Source of the DNA: Ralstonia sp. UNC404CL21Col | GTDB taxonomy: Bacteria; Pseudomonadota; Gammaproteobacteria; Burkholderiales; Burkholderiaceae | Length of the DNA stretch: 64,000 bases | Assembly: GCF_000620465.1 (NCBI RefSeq) | Contig: NZ_JIBE01000003.1 | Coordinates: forward strand, 682,001-746,000 | Direction of reading: 5' to 3' | Shown here: positions 54,001 through 63,236 of the stretch, in pieces | Layout of the letters: each line of letters starts with the position of its first letter | Numbering within the stretch: position 1 is the first letter of the stretch | The notes under the pieces: model-generated | Seen by the model: only the letters and a program-made list of their open reading frames with translations | Database searches by the model: none | What the model was told of the DNA's origin: nothing | Program-made: the position numbers and the translations under genes

Positions 54001-57000
54001 CTTCGGGCTCGCCGGTCTGCGCGAACGGGAACGGGATCACCTTGGCGTCGGCATCGGCATCGGCAGCCACCGGTTCAGCGGCCGCTTCCTGAATCGTCTC
54101 TTCGACGTGTTCCGCAACCGGCTCGGCGGCCTCATGCTCGACCAGCGGTGCGGTCGCCTCGGGCATCGGCGCCTCGACTTCAGGCAGCGCAGGTTCGTCA
54201 TCCCACGTGAGCGCGACCGCGTCCTCGGCTTCGGTTTCGGTTTCAGCAACGGGGGCATCCGGCGCGGCCAGTTCCAACGATGGTTCAGCGACTGCGTCGT
54301 GCGATGCGGTGTCAGCCACCGGCGCTTCCACCGGTTGCGGCTCCGCGTATTCAGCAGCCGGAGCGACTTCGGCCGGCTCAGACGCTTCGGACGCCGGCAC
54401 GGCCTCCAGCCACACGAACGGACCGCCGTGGCGCACGCGCTCTGCGGCGGCGACCAGCGGTTCGATGGCGTGATCGGCTTGCGGCGACTGGGCAATGGCA
54501 GCAGCCCACGTCGACAGTTCCGACTCGGCGCGCGTCAGCAGCGCGGCAAGGTCGTGCGTCGGCACGCGGCTCTCCGCCAGCCAGACATTCATCACCTGCT
54601 CGATGGCCCAGGCGGCTTCGCCATAGCGTGTGAGGCCGACCATGCGGCCCGAGCCCTTGAGCGTGTGGAACGCACGGCGCAGCTGCGTGAGCAGGTCCAG
54701 GTCCGAGCCGGCAGCCAGGCCGCCCGTACCCATGTCGGCAGCGGCCTGCAGGCCCTGCAGGTCGGCGCGCACGCCGGCCAGCACTTCTTCGGCTTCGGAC
54801 AGGAAGATGTCGAGCAGCTCGGCATCAATGGATTGGGTATCCCGCGCGGCAGCGGGCGCAGGCGCGGCGGCCGCAGGCACGGCAGCCGGTGCCGCCAATG
54901 CGGCCTGCATGCGCTCAAGCGCGCCGGCGCTGCCAACCTGCCATGCGTCGAACTGGGCCAGCGCCTCTTCCAGGCGACGGCGGCGAGCCGGATCATCGTC
55001 GATGGCGGCGGCGTCGCGCGCTTCCTGCAGCGCCGTACGCAACTCCGCGGCGAGCGGGTCGGTCGGGTCGACCGGTTGTTTGGCCAGCAGCCGATCCAGC
55101 AACGATTGCAGCGGCGATGCGGCATCGGCATTGGCGATGTCTGCACCGGCCTGCGCTTCGGACTGCGGCTCGCGGCGGGCCAGCATGCCGGCTTCCGTAT
55201 CGAAGGCGAACTCGCGCCACGCGGTTTCGCGCTCTGTCGGCGTCAGCTGGCCTTCGATGACGATCTCATCGACCTGCCCGCCCGTCAGCTCGGTGCTGGC
55301 TGACAGGGCGTCGAGCAGGGCCTGCAGGCCGCTGACATTGGCGGCCAGCGCAGCGAGGTAGCGTTCGCGATCGGCGGTCGCGCCCTCGCCCGCGGCTTGC
55401 AGCGCGTCGATGGTCGATTGCGCCGCTTCGGTGGCGTGGACCGCCTCATAGGCGTCGAGCGCAGCAAAGGCACTCTGCATCTCGCCGAACAGGCGGGCGG
55501 CTTCCTGCAGCCCGCCGCTTTCTGCACCTTCGCGCTCGAAGGCGTCGAGGTGCGTTTCGGCAGAGGCCAGCAGCGTTTGCAGCGCACGAACCTGATCGGC
55601 ACGCGAGCGGCGTTCAGCAGCCTGCTCGGCCAGCAGCGTGAGCCATGCCGGCGCCGGCACGGCGTGACCGTCTTGCGTGGCGCGGGCGTGTTCGGCCAGC
55701 TCGCTGCAGCGGGCGGCAAACCACGCGCTGCGCAAGTCGCCGGATTCGCCATGCAGCGCCCAGGGGCGCGCGAGCATGCGCGAGAGAAATTGCAGCGTGG
55801 GCGCAACGTCCTGCCCGGCAGCTTCGGTCAGGCGGTTCGACAGGTCGGACAAAGCCGGCTGGCCCAACGCATCGGCATGCAGCGCCAGCGTCTGGAGTGC
55901 AGCGTCGAGCTCGTCGGCAGCAGGCGCGGGTTGTTGGCTCAGCGTTTCGAGCGAGCGGCCGACGCGTTGCAGCGTGTCGCTGGCGTCGGTCGGCAGCAAT
56001 GCGTAGTACTGGCGTGTGTGCAGTGCGCCGGCAGGCGCGTGCGTGGGCGGAATCGCAAAGGCCTGCACGCAGGCCACGATGTCCGGGCCCAGCGTGTCGT
56101 CGCCCACGGGCACAGCCGGTGCGTTGCTGTACGCCATGCCGGCCAGCAAATACAGCGCGTCGGTCAGCAGGCCTTGCGGTAGGTGGACGTTGTTGTGCGA
56201 ATACTGGCGCAGCAGCAGGTTGACGCGTGCGGCCAGGCGCTTGGCCGTCATGTCGGCCGGTACCAGGCCAGCACGGAGGGCACCAAAGGTCAGGGCCAGC
56301 ACGAGCCACAGATCGCGCTGCAGATCGTCCCCGGCGCGGCGCGGTTCACGCTCCAGCGCGCGGATGCCATGCAGCAAATCTTCCAGCGGCGCGTAGGCCG
56401 CTGCGGCGGCAGCCGGATCCACCACCGCACCGTCGGCGTTGGAGGCCGGCGCACGCAGCGCAGTCAGCAATGCGAGTTCGAACTTGCGACGCAGGCGTGC
56501 CAGCCCCGGCAGATCGCGCGAGGGCAGCAGCAGCGCCGGCAGGTGGCGCAGCTCATCGGCCCACAGGTCGGCCGGGTGAATGCGTTCTTCGCCCAGGCGG
56601 GCGAGCACGGCTTGATACGGCTGGAACAGGCGCAGCGGCTCTTCGGCCATGCCGGCCATCAGGTCGGAGACGTATTCCTGCAGCGCCTGCACGGCGCGCG
56701 AGAACACGTCCAGCGTCTGGGCGTCGGCGGCGACGCTGCCGGTATCCACCGCCTCGAGCAGGCGCTTGGCGGCCTGGCAATACACGTCGACACCACGCAG
56801 GCCGACGATCAGCAGCGCGCCGGCGGCCTGGTGCAGATACTGGCCGGCCAGGCGCAGCGACGTCGTATCGCGCGCACCGATGACTTCCGGATCGGCGATC
56901 ACATCGGCCGCATATTCGCCGAACTCGCGCACGGCATCGTCCAACGCGGCGCGCATGTTGGGCGCCACCCACGCCAGCGCGGAAAGATCACGCGCGGGCA

Positions 57001-57094
57001 CGGCAGGCTTCGGGACGGACTTCTGACGCCCGGCTGGGGCTCCCACCGCCTCGACAGAGGCGGATTCGGGCTGGGCGGAAGATTGATGACGCAT
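51026..57094 (-). CDS. chpA: ChpA/PilL, hybrid CheA-type histidine kinase of type IV pili
   Basis: The 2022-residue kinase controls twitching motility and surface sensing. The N-terminal ~760 residues are helical and resemble degenerate Hpt repeats. Phosphotransfer domains follow with His810 (HTLKGSG), His1090 (HTLQGSS) and His1282 (HTVKGSA), separated by acidic Ala/Pro linkers. Then come a dimerisation helix, an HATPase domain (HMIRNAVAHGIE near 1590; GRGVGMDVV), a CheW-like domain (ending near 1860), and a receiver with Asp1945. ATG 57094 has GGAAG 5 nt upstream; a TTG at 57106 is also in frame. It is the last gene of pilGHIJ-chpA. Confidence 0.93.
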   Translation of the reverse strand: MRHQSSAQPESASVEAVGAPAGRQKSVPKPAVPARDLSALAWVAPNMRAALDDAVREFGEYAADVIADPEVIGARDTTSLRLAGQYLHQAAGALLIVGLRGVDVYCQAAKRLLEAVDTGSVAADAQTLDVFSRAVQALQEYVSDLMAGMAEEPLRLFQPYQAVLARLGEERIHPADLWADELRHLPALLLPSRDLPGLARLRRKFELALLTALRAPASNADGAVVDPAAAAAAYAPLEDLLHGIRALEREPRRAGDDLQRDLWLVLALTFGALRAGLVPADMTAKRLAARVNLLLRQYSHNNVHLPQGLLTDALYLLAGMAYSNAPAVPVGDDTLGPDIVACVQAFAIPPTHAPAGALHTRQYYALLPTDASDTLQRVGRSLETLSQQPAPAADELDAALQTLALHADALGQPALSDLSNRLTEAAGQDVAPTLQFLSRMLARPWALHGESGDLRSAWFAARCSELAEHARATQDGHAVPAPAWLTLLAEQAAERRSRADQVRALQTLLASAETHLDAFEREGAESGGLQEAARLFGEMQSAFAALDAYEAVHATEAAQSTIDALQAAGEGATADRERYLAALAANVSGLQALLDALSASTELTGGQVDEIVIEGQLTPTERETAWREFAFDTEAGMLARREPQSEAQAGADIANADAASPLQSLLDRLLAKQPVDPTDPLAAELRTALQEARDAAAIDDDPARRRRLEEALAQFDAWQVGSAGALERMQAALAAPAAVPAAAAPAPAAARDTQSIDAELLDIFLSEAEEVLAGVRADLQGLQAAADMGTGGLAAGSDLDLLTQLRRAFHTLKGSGRMVGLTRYGEAAWAIEQVMNVWLAESRVPTHDLAALLTRAESELSTWAAAIAQSPQADHAIEPLVAAAERVRHGGPFVWLEAVPASEASEPAEVAPAAEYAEPQPVEAPVADTASHDAVAEPSLELAAPDAPVAETETEAEDAVALTWDDEPALPEVEAPMPEATAPLVEHEAAEPVAEHVEETIQEAAAEPVAADADADAKVIPFPFAQTGEPEEAPHDDGVKEIGPVRISVALYNVYLQEADDLIRRLGVDFSEWRHEGRTPPSELALRAAHTLQGSSAVVELEPVRQLAAALEQVLLNLNSRPVAMHPGDFRLLDQAVERMRGMLHQFAASLWPETDEPLRRSLDELCERLLVRPRLPLEPAPAAFTEAEQAENETAGLAGEPDFEPAQVTSTFVPAHESPVAEPAVGELVRQAPTDALDPALLEIFLEEAHVALPELGQHLRAWEAAPQDRNAAGLLLRNLHTVKGSARMAGAMTLGQAAHEMESAIEGGLRQNRVDDALFRKLYVWFDRIQAHVDALGAGNLLPLDAGLADAADVQQTADAQASSSASMLPAVAVSTSVDLTGTRSPEAEALEVAERQRAMVRVQARALDSLINDAGEVGAARARLESEVDALKTYLSELNDNVARLRSQVREIEIQAETQMESRIADAAAHSEAFDPLEFDRFTRLQELTRMMAESVNDVATVQQNLFRGFDQASLDLETQARLTRGLQRSLMRARMVQFDTVADRLYRVARQAAAETGKEVRLFIKGGTVELDRSVLDRMGGPLEHMIRNAVAHGIESADERRAKGKAPAGELTLEVQQEGNEVVLHFVDDGAGLNLDRIRARALERQLLAADEEASDARLTEMIFTPGFSTADQVSELAGRGVGMDVVRAETVALGGRISLQTTPEVGTRFTIHLPLTTAITQVLLVRVSERVYAIPSGMIDHVQQLRPQALAEAYNAAALQLPTGPVPFHYFGALLEEATSVTGGRKYSPAVVVRNGADRAAVHVDEVIGNREVVVKHIGPHLARLEGIAGATTLGDGEIVLIYNPVVLTQRFEREAVARSLSDPEATGAVAELQRDGSTDAVPGLATQPIVMVVDDSLTVRKVTQRLLTRSGYQAVLARDGVDALRQLQEITPDAMLVDIEMPHMDGFDLTRNVRADERIGATPIIMITSRTADKHRRYAAEIGVNVYLGKPYNEEELLQHLRNLIGERAPAANAG

Positions 57095-57183
57095 GTGTGC
57101 TTCCAAAAAGCAGGTGGCGGTTGCCGCGATTGCCCCGGGGTGGCCCCTTCGGCGTTCCCGCCCGAAATCCAGAGGTGACGAGA

Positions 57184-59421
57184 TCAGGCGATGCGGAACC
57201 GCGCCACCGAGTCACGCAGTTCTTCGGCAAGCTGCGTGAGCTGGCGCACCGACTGCGCGGTCTGGCGCGTACCGGTCGACGTCTGTTCCGTGATGTGCAG
57301 GATCTGTTCGATGTTCTGCGCAACGTCCGAAGCCAGCGTCGCTTCGTGCGACGTCGTCTGCGAAATGCTCTCGATCAGTTCGGCAAGCTGGCGTGACACA
57401 CGACCGATCTCCACCAGTGCGGCACCGGCGTTATCGGACAGCTTCGCCCCTTCCACCACACCCGCCGTGCTGCGCTCCATGGCGTGCACCGCGTCTTGCG
57501 TGTCGGTCTGAATCGTGCGGATCAGCGCGCCGATCTGCTTGGCTGCCTCGGCGGAACGTTCTGCCAGGCGCTGCACTTCTTCTGCCACCACCGAGAAGCC
57601 GCGGCCGGCTTCACCAGCGGATGCCGCCTGGATGGCAGCGTTCAGTGCCAGCACGTTGGTCTGCTCGGTAATGTCCGAGATCAGCTCCACGATTTCACCG
57701 ATCTCCTGCGACGATTCACCCAGGCGCTTGATCCGCTTCGAGGTTTCCTGAATCTGGTCACGGATGTCGTTCATGCCCGTGATGGCGTTCTGCACGGCCT
57801 GCTGACCTTGCTCTGCAGCGGCCAGCGAGGCGCGTGCAACGTTGGCCGATTCGGCTGCGCCGCGCGAGACCTGCGTAATGCGGTCCGCCATCTCCACCAC
57901 CGACTGACCGGTCTGGCGAATCTGGCGCGACTGTTCTTCCGATGCGGCCACGAGGCTTTCCGACGTGGTCTGCACCGCCGACGATGCCTGCGTCACCTGC
58001 TCGGCCGTCTGCTGCACCCGGCCGACCAGCTCGCGCAGTTCTTCCACGGTGTAGTTCACCGAGTCGGCGATGGCGCCGGTAATGTCTTCCGACACGGTGG
58101 CCTGCTTGGTCAAGTCACCGTCTGCAATGTCCTGCAGCTCGTTCATCAGACGCAGAATTGCAGCCTGGGTGGAATCGTTGTTGCGCTTTTCCACCATCCG
58201 GCGCTCTTCAGCTTCGCGCTGACGGGCTTCTGCTTCCATCGTACGCACGCGCGAATCGCGCAGGTACAGGGCGGCCAGGCCGGCCAGGCAGACCACGGTC
58301 AGGATGGCCGACAGCACCACCGCACCGAGCGTCACCGGACGACTGCGCACGCTGCCGGCATAGGCGGACTGCAGGTCCGACAGGTCGGCACGCAGCTTTT
58401 CGTTGTCGTTGAAGATCTGCTGCTGGGCGCGCTTGGCGGCGATCAGGCCCGGCAGGTTTTCCAGAATGATCTGCGTGGTCTTCTGCACGTTGTCGAAGCG
58501 GGTCGACAGCTCTTGCAGGTAGCCCTTCGTCTCGGCATCGGTGGCAGCCGACAGGCGCAGCGCTTCCGAGCCGTTGAGCAGGCCGTTCAGGGTTTCGCGG
58601 AAGGTGTTGGTGTCCTTACCGAGCAGGAACGCCGTTTCCGGGTTCACGCCTTCGCCGGCCAGGAACTCGTTCATGTTCTTACCCAGACGCTGCGTCAACA
58701 TCACCAGCTGCGACGAGGCGGCCACTTCACGGGCCGGCGCGTTGGTCTGCAGCTTCATCGACGAGATCTGCTCGGCTTCTTCCAGCAGTTCGGGGTTCGA
58801 CGCGTTGAACACGTTCAGCGTCTTACCCACCGCCACCAGCGTCTTTTCCTGCGCCAGAATGGCCTGCGCGCTCTTGTCGCTGCGCTTCCACTCTTCGATC
58901 GACTTGTCGAGCAGCGCTTCGGCTTCGCCGCCCGAGGCGCGCACGCCGCGCTCGGAATTGCCGTTCTTCAGCGCATCGAGGTTTTCCTGCAGACGCGCGC
59001 GGCTTTCCTTGAGCTGCGCGAATGCGTTGGTGTTACCCAGCAGCGCCACCGGCACCGCCTTGGCCAGACGCTGCGAGTGCATCAGCGTGTCACCGGCAAT
59101 TTCAATCTGCACCGAACCGTTGTTGGCCTGGCGGTTATCCAGGTACACCGAGATCAGCAGGGCCAGCAGACCAACCACCAGGCCGATCGTGAACACGCGC
59201 TGCTGCGCGGCAAACGGCACGCGCTCCATCCAGCCGACCACGGCATCCATGGGCGAGCGGCCCAGCTGCGTGGGCGGGCCAGCGGGATTGTCGTCATCCG
59301 CATGGGGCGCATTGTCCAACTGCGCCAACTGCACGGAAGCCGCTGATGCGCCCTCCGCTGCAACCTCCGGCGCCCCTGCCTGACCGGCACGGCGACCTGC
59401 GTTGAACCACTTGAACCCCAT
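57184..59421 (-). CDS. pilJ: PilJ, methyl-accepting sensor of the pilus chemosensory system
   Basis: The 745-residue chemoreceptor has two membrane helices (about 77-94 and 363-387) around a periplasmic region. That region carries two PilJ-type repeats, each with a conserved SQRLAK/TQRLGK helix (116-121 and 243-248). A cytoplasmic HAMP-like segment and a signalling hairpin follow, with the tip at [20 protein letters not shown] (586-605). It would sense pilus or surface signals and control ChpA through the CheW-like PilI. The charged 60-residue cytoplasmic N-terminus is an unusual extension. AGAGGG just before the ATG fixes the start. The gene is 77 nt upstream of chpA. Confidence 0.93.
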   Translation of the reverse strand: MGFKWFNAGRRAGQAGAPEVAAEGASAASVQLAQLDNAPHADDDNPAGPPTQLGRSPMDAVVGWMERVPFAAQQRVFTIGLVVGLLALLISVYLDNRQANNGSVQIEIAGDTLMHSQRLAKAVPVALLGNTNAFAQLKESRARLQENLDALKNGNSERGVRASGGEAEALLDKSIEEWKRSDKSAQAILAQEKTLVAVGKTLNVFNASNPELLEEAEQISSMKLQTNAPAREVAASSQLVMLTQRLGKNMNEFLAGEGVNPETAFLLGKDTNTFRETLNGLLNGSEALRLSAATDAETKGYLQELSTRFDNVQKTTQIILENLPGLIAAKRAQQQIFNDNEKLRADLSDLQSAYAGSVRSRPVTLGAVVLSAILTVVCLAGLAALYLRDSRVRTMEAEARQREAEERRMVEKRNNDSTQAAILRLMNELQDIADGDLTKQATVSEDITGAIADSVNYTVEELRELVGRVQQTAEQVTQASSAVQTTSESLVAASEEQSRQIRQTGQSVVEMADRITQVSRGAAESANVARASLAAAEQGQQAVQNAITGMNDIRDQIQETSKRIKRLGESSQEIGEIVELISDITEQTNVLALNAAIQAASAGEAGRGFSVVAEEVQRLAERSAEAAKQIGALIRTIQTDTQDAVHAMERSTAGVVEGAKLSDNAGAALVEIGRVSRQLAELIESISQTTSHEATLASDVAQNIEQILHITEQTSTGTRQTAQSVRQLTQLAEELRDSVARFRIA

Positions 59422-59679
59422 AGGACCCTCTTTTCTTGTCGATGCTGCCGTCCCGTTCTGTCGAGATCAGCCGCATGGATTTCCCGTCCGCGTCCGCGCC
59501 TTGTTCCACCTGGCGTGGTACGCACCTTCGGCGGTGCCTGTGAATACACTTGGCCACCTGGCGCGCCCTGTTGCACGCGCCGCGCACCGCCTCTTGCCCC
59601 TGCACACCCCGCTCCCGTTGCGGCGTGCCCAATCGTTCTTGCTGGCTCTAAGGCTCTACGGCCTGATTGCCCAATCGCT
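59422..59679 (-). other. Non-coding gap inside the pil operon
   Basis: About 258 bp separate pilI and pilJ, unlike the short spacers elsewhere in the operon. Open frames here lack the family features of any known pil gene. It could hold an internal promoter for pilJ-chpA. Confidence 0.4.
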
Positions 59680-60225
59680 TTACGTGCGGCTGCGGCCAAC
59701 CTGCAGAAACGCCGGATCGGCCAGCAACTGCCGCACATCCAGTTCGCGCCATTGCGTGCCCTGGGCGTCGCGCCAGGCGCGGCCCAACCACGGACGCCCT
59801 TCTTCCACCGTGGCTTCCGCGGGCTGCAGATCGCTCAGGCTGCGCAGGCCGGCCACGCGCGGCACGACAATCGCGCACGCACGCTGCGGGTCTTTGGACA
59901 GCACCACGATCTTGGCGCCGCTGCCACTGCCCGTCGGCGCTTCACCGCAGAACAGGCCGAAATCGATCACGCCGAGCAGGTTGCCGCGCGCATTCACGAG
60001 ACCGAGGTACCACGGCTGCGTGAGCGGCACGCGTGCGGGCGGCTGGTAGTCCAGCACCTCGCCGGTTTCGGTCAGCGACAGCAGCCAGTGGTGCTCGCCG
60101 ATCTGCACGCCCAGAAAGCCTTCCGTCGACGACTTGGCGCGCGCCTCCTGCAGGCGGCGGGCCAGCATCGCCTGGTATTCGTGCAGGCGCTGGCGGGAGG
60201 TCAGGTTGGTGCGCTGTTCGTTCAC
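59680..60225 (-). CDS. pilI: PilI, CheW-like coupling protein
   Basis: The 181-residue CheW-domain protein links PilJ to ChpA. FLGVQIGEHHWLLSLTETGE and PWYLGLVNARGNLLGVIDFG are the two CheW beta-barrel signatures. The start is GTG at 60225. It follows pilH by 76 nt. Confidence 0.88.
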   Translation of the reverse strand: MNEQRTNLTSRQRLHEYQAMLARRLQEARAKSSTEGFLGVQIGEHHWLLSLTETGEVLDYQPPARVPLTQPWYLGLVNARGNLLGVIDFGLFCGEAPTGSGSGAKIVVLSKDPQRACAIVVPRVAGLRSLSDLQPAEATVEEGRPWLGRAWRDAQGTQWRELDVRQLLADPAFLQVGRSRT

Positions 60226-60301
60226 GTCTGGCTCATGTCCGGTGCTGGTTCTTTGCTGCGCGCGGTCTTGATGTCGCGCTTTTAAACGAACTGCCGCAGG
60301 A

Positions 60302-60670
60302 TCACTGCGCCAGCTTGGCGATCTTCTCGAGCAGCTCTTCGGCCTTGACCGGCTTGACGATGTAGTCCGATGCGCCCTGGCGCATGCCCCACACGCGGTC
60401 GGTCTCCAGGCCCTTGGTCGTGCACATGATCACGGGGATGCCCTGGAAGCGCTCGTCCTTCTTGATGGCGCGGGTCGCCTGGTAGCCGTTCTGGCCCGGC
60501 ATCACCACATCCATCAGGATCAGGTCGAAGGTTTCGGCTTCGAGCTTGGTCATGGCCTGCTCGCTATCGGCCGCGACCGTCACCTTGAAACCGTTCTTGC
60601 CGAGAATCTCCGACAGATGCAGCGCTTCGGTCGGAGAATCATCGACCACCAACACTTTCTTGATTGCCAT
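60302..60670 (-). CDS. pilH: PilH, CheY-like response regulator
   Basis: The 122-residue stand-alone receiver has the acidic pocket VLVVDDSPTE, phospho-acceptor Asp54 (LILMDVVMPGQNG) and the conserved Lys in YIVKPVKA. In Pseudomonas, PilH works with PilG as output or phosphate sink for twitching (retraction side). It lies 30 nt after pilG. Confidence 0.92.
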   Translation of the reverse strand: MAIKKVLVVDDSPTEALHLSEILGKNGFKVTVAADSEQAMTKLEAETFDLILMDVVMPGQNGYQATRAIKKDERFQGIPVIMCTTKGLETDRVWGMRQGASDYIVKPVKAEELLEKIAKLAQ

Positions 60671-60700
60671 ACAAACAGTCCTTCATTAAGAGAGATGCCG

Positions 60701-61162
60701 TCACTGCGCGGCAGCTTGCGCCACCGGCAAATGCGTCTGGACCGCCTCCAGCAGCGCTTCCTTCGAGAACGGCTTGGCGAGATGGTCCACCGCCCCGACC
60801 GACTTGCCGCGCGCGCGGTCGAAAATTCCGTCGCGCGAAGACAGCATGATCACAGGCGTGGCATGAAACTTTGGGCTTTTCTTGATCAGCGAGCAGGTCT
60901 GGTAGCCGTCGAGATTCGGCATCAGGATGTCGCAGAACACGAGATCGGGCTTCAGGTCACCCACCTTGGCCAGTGCGTCGAAGCCGTCTTCGGCCAGCAC
61001 GACCTGGCACCCGGCCTGGGTGAGGAAAATCTGCGCGGTACGGCGGATGGTGCTGGAATCGTCGATTACCAGCACTTTGCAGCCTGTCAGGGAATGCGCC
61101 AGCGGAGAGTTCGCCAGCGGTTGAGAGTCAGCCAGTTGTTCCACCCGCGCGGATTGCATCAT
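60701..61162 (-). CDS. pilG: PilG, CheY-like response regulator
   Basis: The ~153-residue protein has a short N-terminal extension and a receiver domain with VLVIDDSSTIRRTAQIFL, Asp78 (LVFCDILMPNLDG), and KPFSKEALLEAV. In the Pil-Chp system PilG promotes pilus extension. ATG 61162 (MMQSAR) is preferred with GAG upstream; ATG 61198 would add 12 residues. It is the first gene of the pilGHIJ-chpA operon. pilK (the methyltransferase) is absent. Confidence 0.9.
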   Translation of the reverse strand: MMQSARVEQLADSQPLANSPLAHSLTGCKVLVIDDSSTIRRTAQIFLTQAGCQVVLAEDGFDALAKVGDLKPDLVFCDILMPNLDGYQTCSLIKKSPKFHATPVIMLSSRDGIFDRARGKSVGAVDHLAKPFSKEALLEAVQTHLPVAQAAAQ

Positions 61163-61198
61163 GTTCTCGCAGTGCGCGACCACGGGTCGCCACGACAT

Positions 61199-61490
61199 TC
61201 TGACCGGATGGATCGCGGCAAATCGCCGCGCAGCGTGCCCTCCAAACGGAAAGGGCCCACGCTGGCGACGACTTCAAAACTACGCCCCCCGGCCCGCTTA
61301 TGAAGTGTGAAGCTCAGAATTTGACGAAGTGTGACAAGTCACCTATTCGCCGTCAATGGCGCCGGCCGTCCGCCGAGCGCTTGTGGCATGGAAGCGACGA
61401 GCCGATTCATCGAACCGTCACTTCCTGATACTTGGCTGTCAGCAAGAGGGCAAACACTCACTTGCTGACGGGAGACAGGTCAGATCCGGA
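61199..61490. promoter_or_regulatory. Spacer between pilG and rubredoxin, probable pil promoter region
   Basis: This ~290-bp stretch has no gene. It contains two copies of GAAGTGTGA (61302-61310 and 61326-61334) spaced 24 bp apart, which could be tandem activator sites for the pil operon. No clear -10/-35 pair is evident. Confidence 0.3.
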
Positions 61491-61673
61491 TCAGATCTGC
61501 ACCATTTCGAAATCTTCCTTGCGCGCGCCGCATTCCGGGCACGTCCAGTTGATGGGCACGTCTTCCCACTTCGTGCCGGGCGCAATGCCGTCGTCCGGGG
61601 CGCCTTGTTCTTCGTCGTAGATCCAGCCGCAAATCAGGCACATCCACGTCTTGTATTCAATCTGTTGTTCCAT
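61491..61673 (-). CDS. rubA: Rubredoxin
   Basis: The 60-residue iron protein has the two Cys pairs of rubredoxin: CLICGWIYDE and CPECGARKEDFE, which bind one iron for electron transfer (alkane hydroxylase or oxidative-stress systems). The ATG at 61673 gives the normal family length. It diverges from hemL, and no alkane hydroxylase gene is nearby. Confidence 0.94.
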   Translation of the reverse strand: MEQQIEYKTWMCLICGWIYDEEQGAPDDGIAPGTKWEDVPINWTCPECGARKEDFEMVQI

Positions 61674-61888
61674 AGGGCAAAGCTTCGGTGGGTTCCGTCT
61701 ATTAAAATGGCAGGCCAGATGGTACCGAATCACGCCCGGCTACGCCAGAACAGGCGCCGGGCAGACACGGTGTTTGACTGCATCCAACCCGGATCTGCGG
61801 CAAACCACCGCATAATCGCCTCGAACCGCCTTTAAACCGTACCGCAGCGCCGCTCTGCTCGGCGCCACGCTCTCTTCCAACACCCTCC

Positions 61889-63190
61889 ATGTCGACTCCC
61901 TCCCGCAGCGCCGCCCTGTTTGAACGTGCCCAGAAGACCATCCCCGGCGGGGTGAACTCGCCGGTACGCGCCTTCCGCTCGGTGGGCGGCACCCCGCGCT
62001 TCATTGCCAAGGCAGCCGGCCCGTACCTGTGGGACGCGGACGGCACCCGCTATATCGACTACGTCGGTTCGTGGGGTCCGATGATCGTCGGGCACGCGCA
62101 TCCCGAAGTCGTGCGTGCCGTGCAGGACGTCGCGGCCGACAGCTTCTCGTTTGGCGCGCCCACCGAGGCCGAAGTCGTCATGGCCGAGGAAATCTGCAAG
62201 CTCGTGCCGTCGATCGAGCAAGTGCGGCTCGTGTCGTCGGGCACCGAAGCGACCATGAGCGCCCTGCGCCTGGCGCGCGGCTTTACCGGGCGCGACCTGA
62301 TCGTCAAGTTCGAAGGCTGCTATCACGGTCACGCCGACAGCCTGCTGGTCAAGGCCGGTTCGGGCCTGCTGACGTTTGCCGATACGACGCAGAACGCGCC
62401 GTCTTCCGCCGGCGTGCCGGAAGACGTGGTCAAGCACACGATGGTGCTGCCGTACAACGACGTCGCCGCGCTGCGTGAGGCCTTTGCCCGCCACGGCAAG
62501 GAAATCGCCGCCGTGATCGTCGAGCCGGTGGCCGGCAACATGAACCTCGTGCGTGGCAGCAACGAATTCCACCAGGCCATGCGTTCGCTGTGTACCGAGC
62601 ACGGCGCCGTGCTGATCTTTGACGAGGTGATGACCGGCTTTCGCGTCGCGCTCGGTTGCGCGCAGGAGCTGTACGGCATCAAGCCGGACCTGACGTGCCT
62701 GGGCAAGGTCATCGGCGGGGGCATGCCGGCCGCTGCGTTTGGCGGCCGCCGCGACATCATGGGATTCCTGGCGCCGCTGGGCAACGTGTACCAGGCCGGG
62801 ACGCTGTCAGGAAATCCGCTGGCCGTGGCAGCCGGGCTCACCACGTTGCGGCTGATTGCGGCGGAGGGTTTCCATGATCGACTGGCCGCGCAAACACGCA
62901 AGCTGGTGGATGGGCTGGCCGATATCGCACGTGAAGTTGGCGTGCCGTTTGCCGCGGACAGCGTGGGCGGAATGTTCGGCATCTACTTCCGCGAAGGCGT
63001 ACCGACGAGCTTTGCTGAAGTGACCAAGAGCGATGTTGGACGCTTCAATGCGTTCTTCCATGCGATGTTGGATCAGGGCGTGTATCTGGCGCCGTCTGCG
63101 TTTGAGGCTGGGTTTGTGTCTGCGACGCATGATGATGGGATTTTGGAGGCGACGTTTGAGGCGGCTCGGAAGGCGTTTAGGGCTGTTTGA
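61889..63190 (+). CDS. hemL: Glutamate-1-semialdehyde 2,1-aminomutase
   Basis: HemL (433 residues) converts glutamate-1-semialdehyde to 5-aminolevulinate, the first dedicated heme precursor in the C5 pathway. [12 protein letters not shown], the PLP site [16 protein letters not shown] with Lys273, and [10 protein letters not shown] are typical. The gene starts 215 bp from the rubredoxin start on the opposite strand. It is followed by a dense block of inverted repeats. Confidence 0.96.
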   Translation: MSTPSRSAALFERAQKTIPGGVNSPVRAFRSVGGTPRFIAKAAGPYLWDADGTRYIDYVGSWGPMIVGHAHPEVVRAVQDVAADSFSFGAPTEAEVVMAEEICKLVPSIEQVRLVSSGTEATMSALRLARGFTGRDLIVKFEGCYHGHADSLLVKAGSGLLTFADTTQNAPSSAGVPEDVVKHTMVLPYNDVAALREAFARHGKEIAAVIVEPVAGNMNLVRGSNEFHQAMRSLCTEHGAVLIFDEVMTGFRVALGCAQELYGIKPDLTCLGKVIGGGMPAAAFGGRRDIMGFLAPLGNVYQAGTLSGNPLAVAAGLTTLRLIAAEGFHDRLAAQTRKLVDGLADIAREVGVPFAADSVGGMFGIYFREGVPTSFAEVTKSDVGRFNAFFHAMLDQGVYLAPSAFEAGFVSATHDDGILEATFEAARKAFRAV

Positions 63191-63236
63191 GCGCTAGTGG
63201 TGCATCCCTTGTTTCATCCCCTGCCGGGGCTGACTC

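Noticed and set aside
51614-55303. Plus-strand open frame of 1229 codons opposite chpA
   Set aside because: It lies fully inside chpA, is made of Arg/Gly/His-rich low-complexity sequence, and has no start context. It is the usual artefact of strong codon bias.
59422-59679. A missing pilK in the gap between pilI and pilJ
   Set aside because: 258 bp is far too short for the methyltransferase, and no frame shows SAM-binding motifs.
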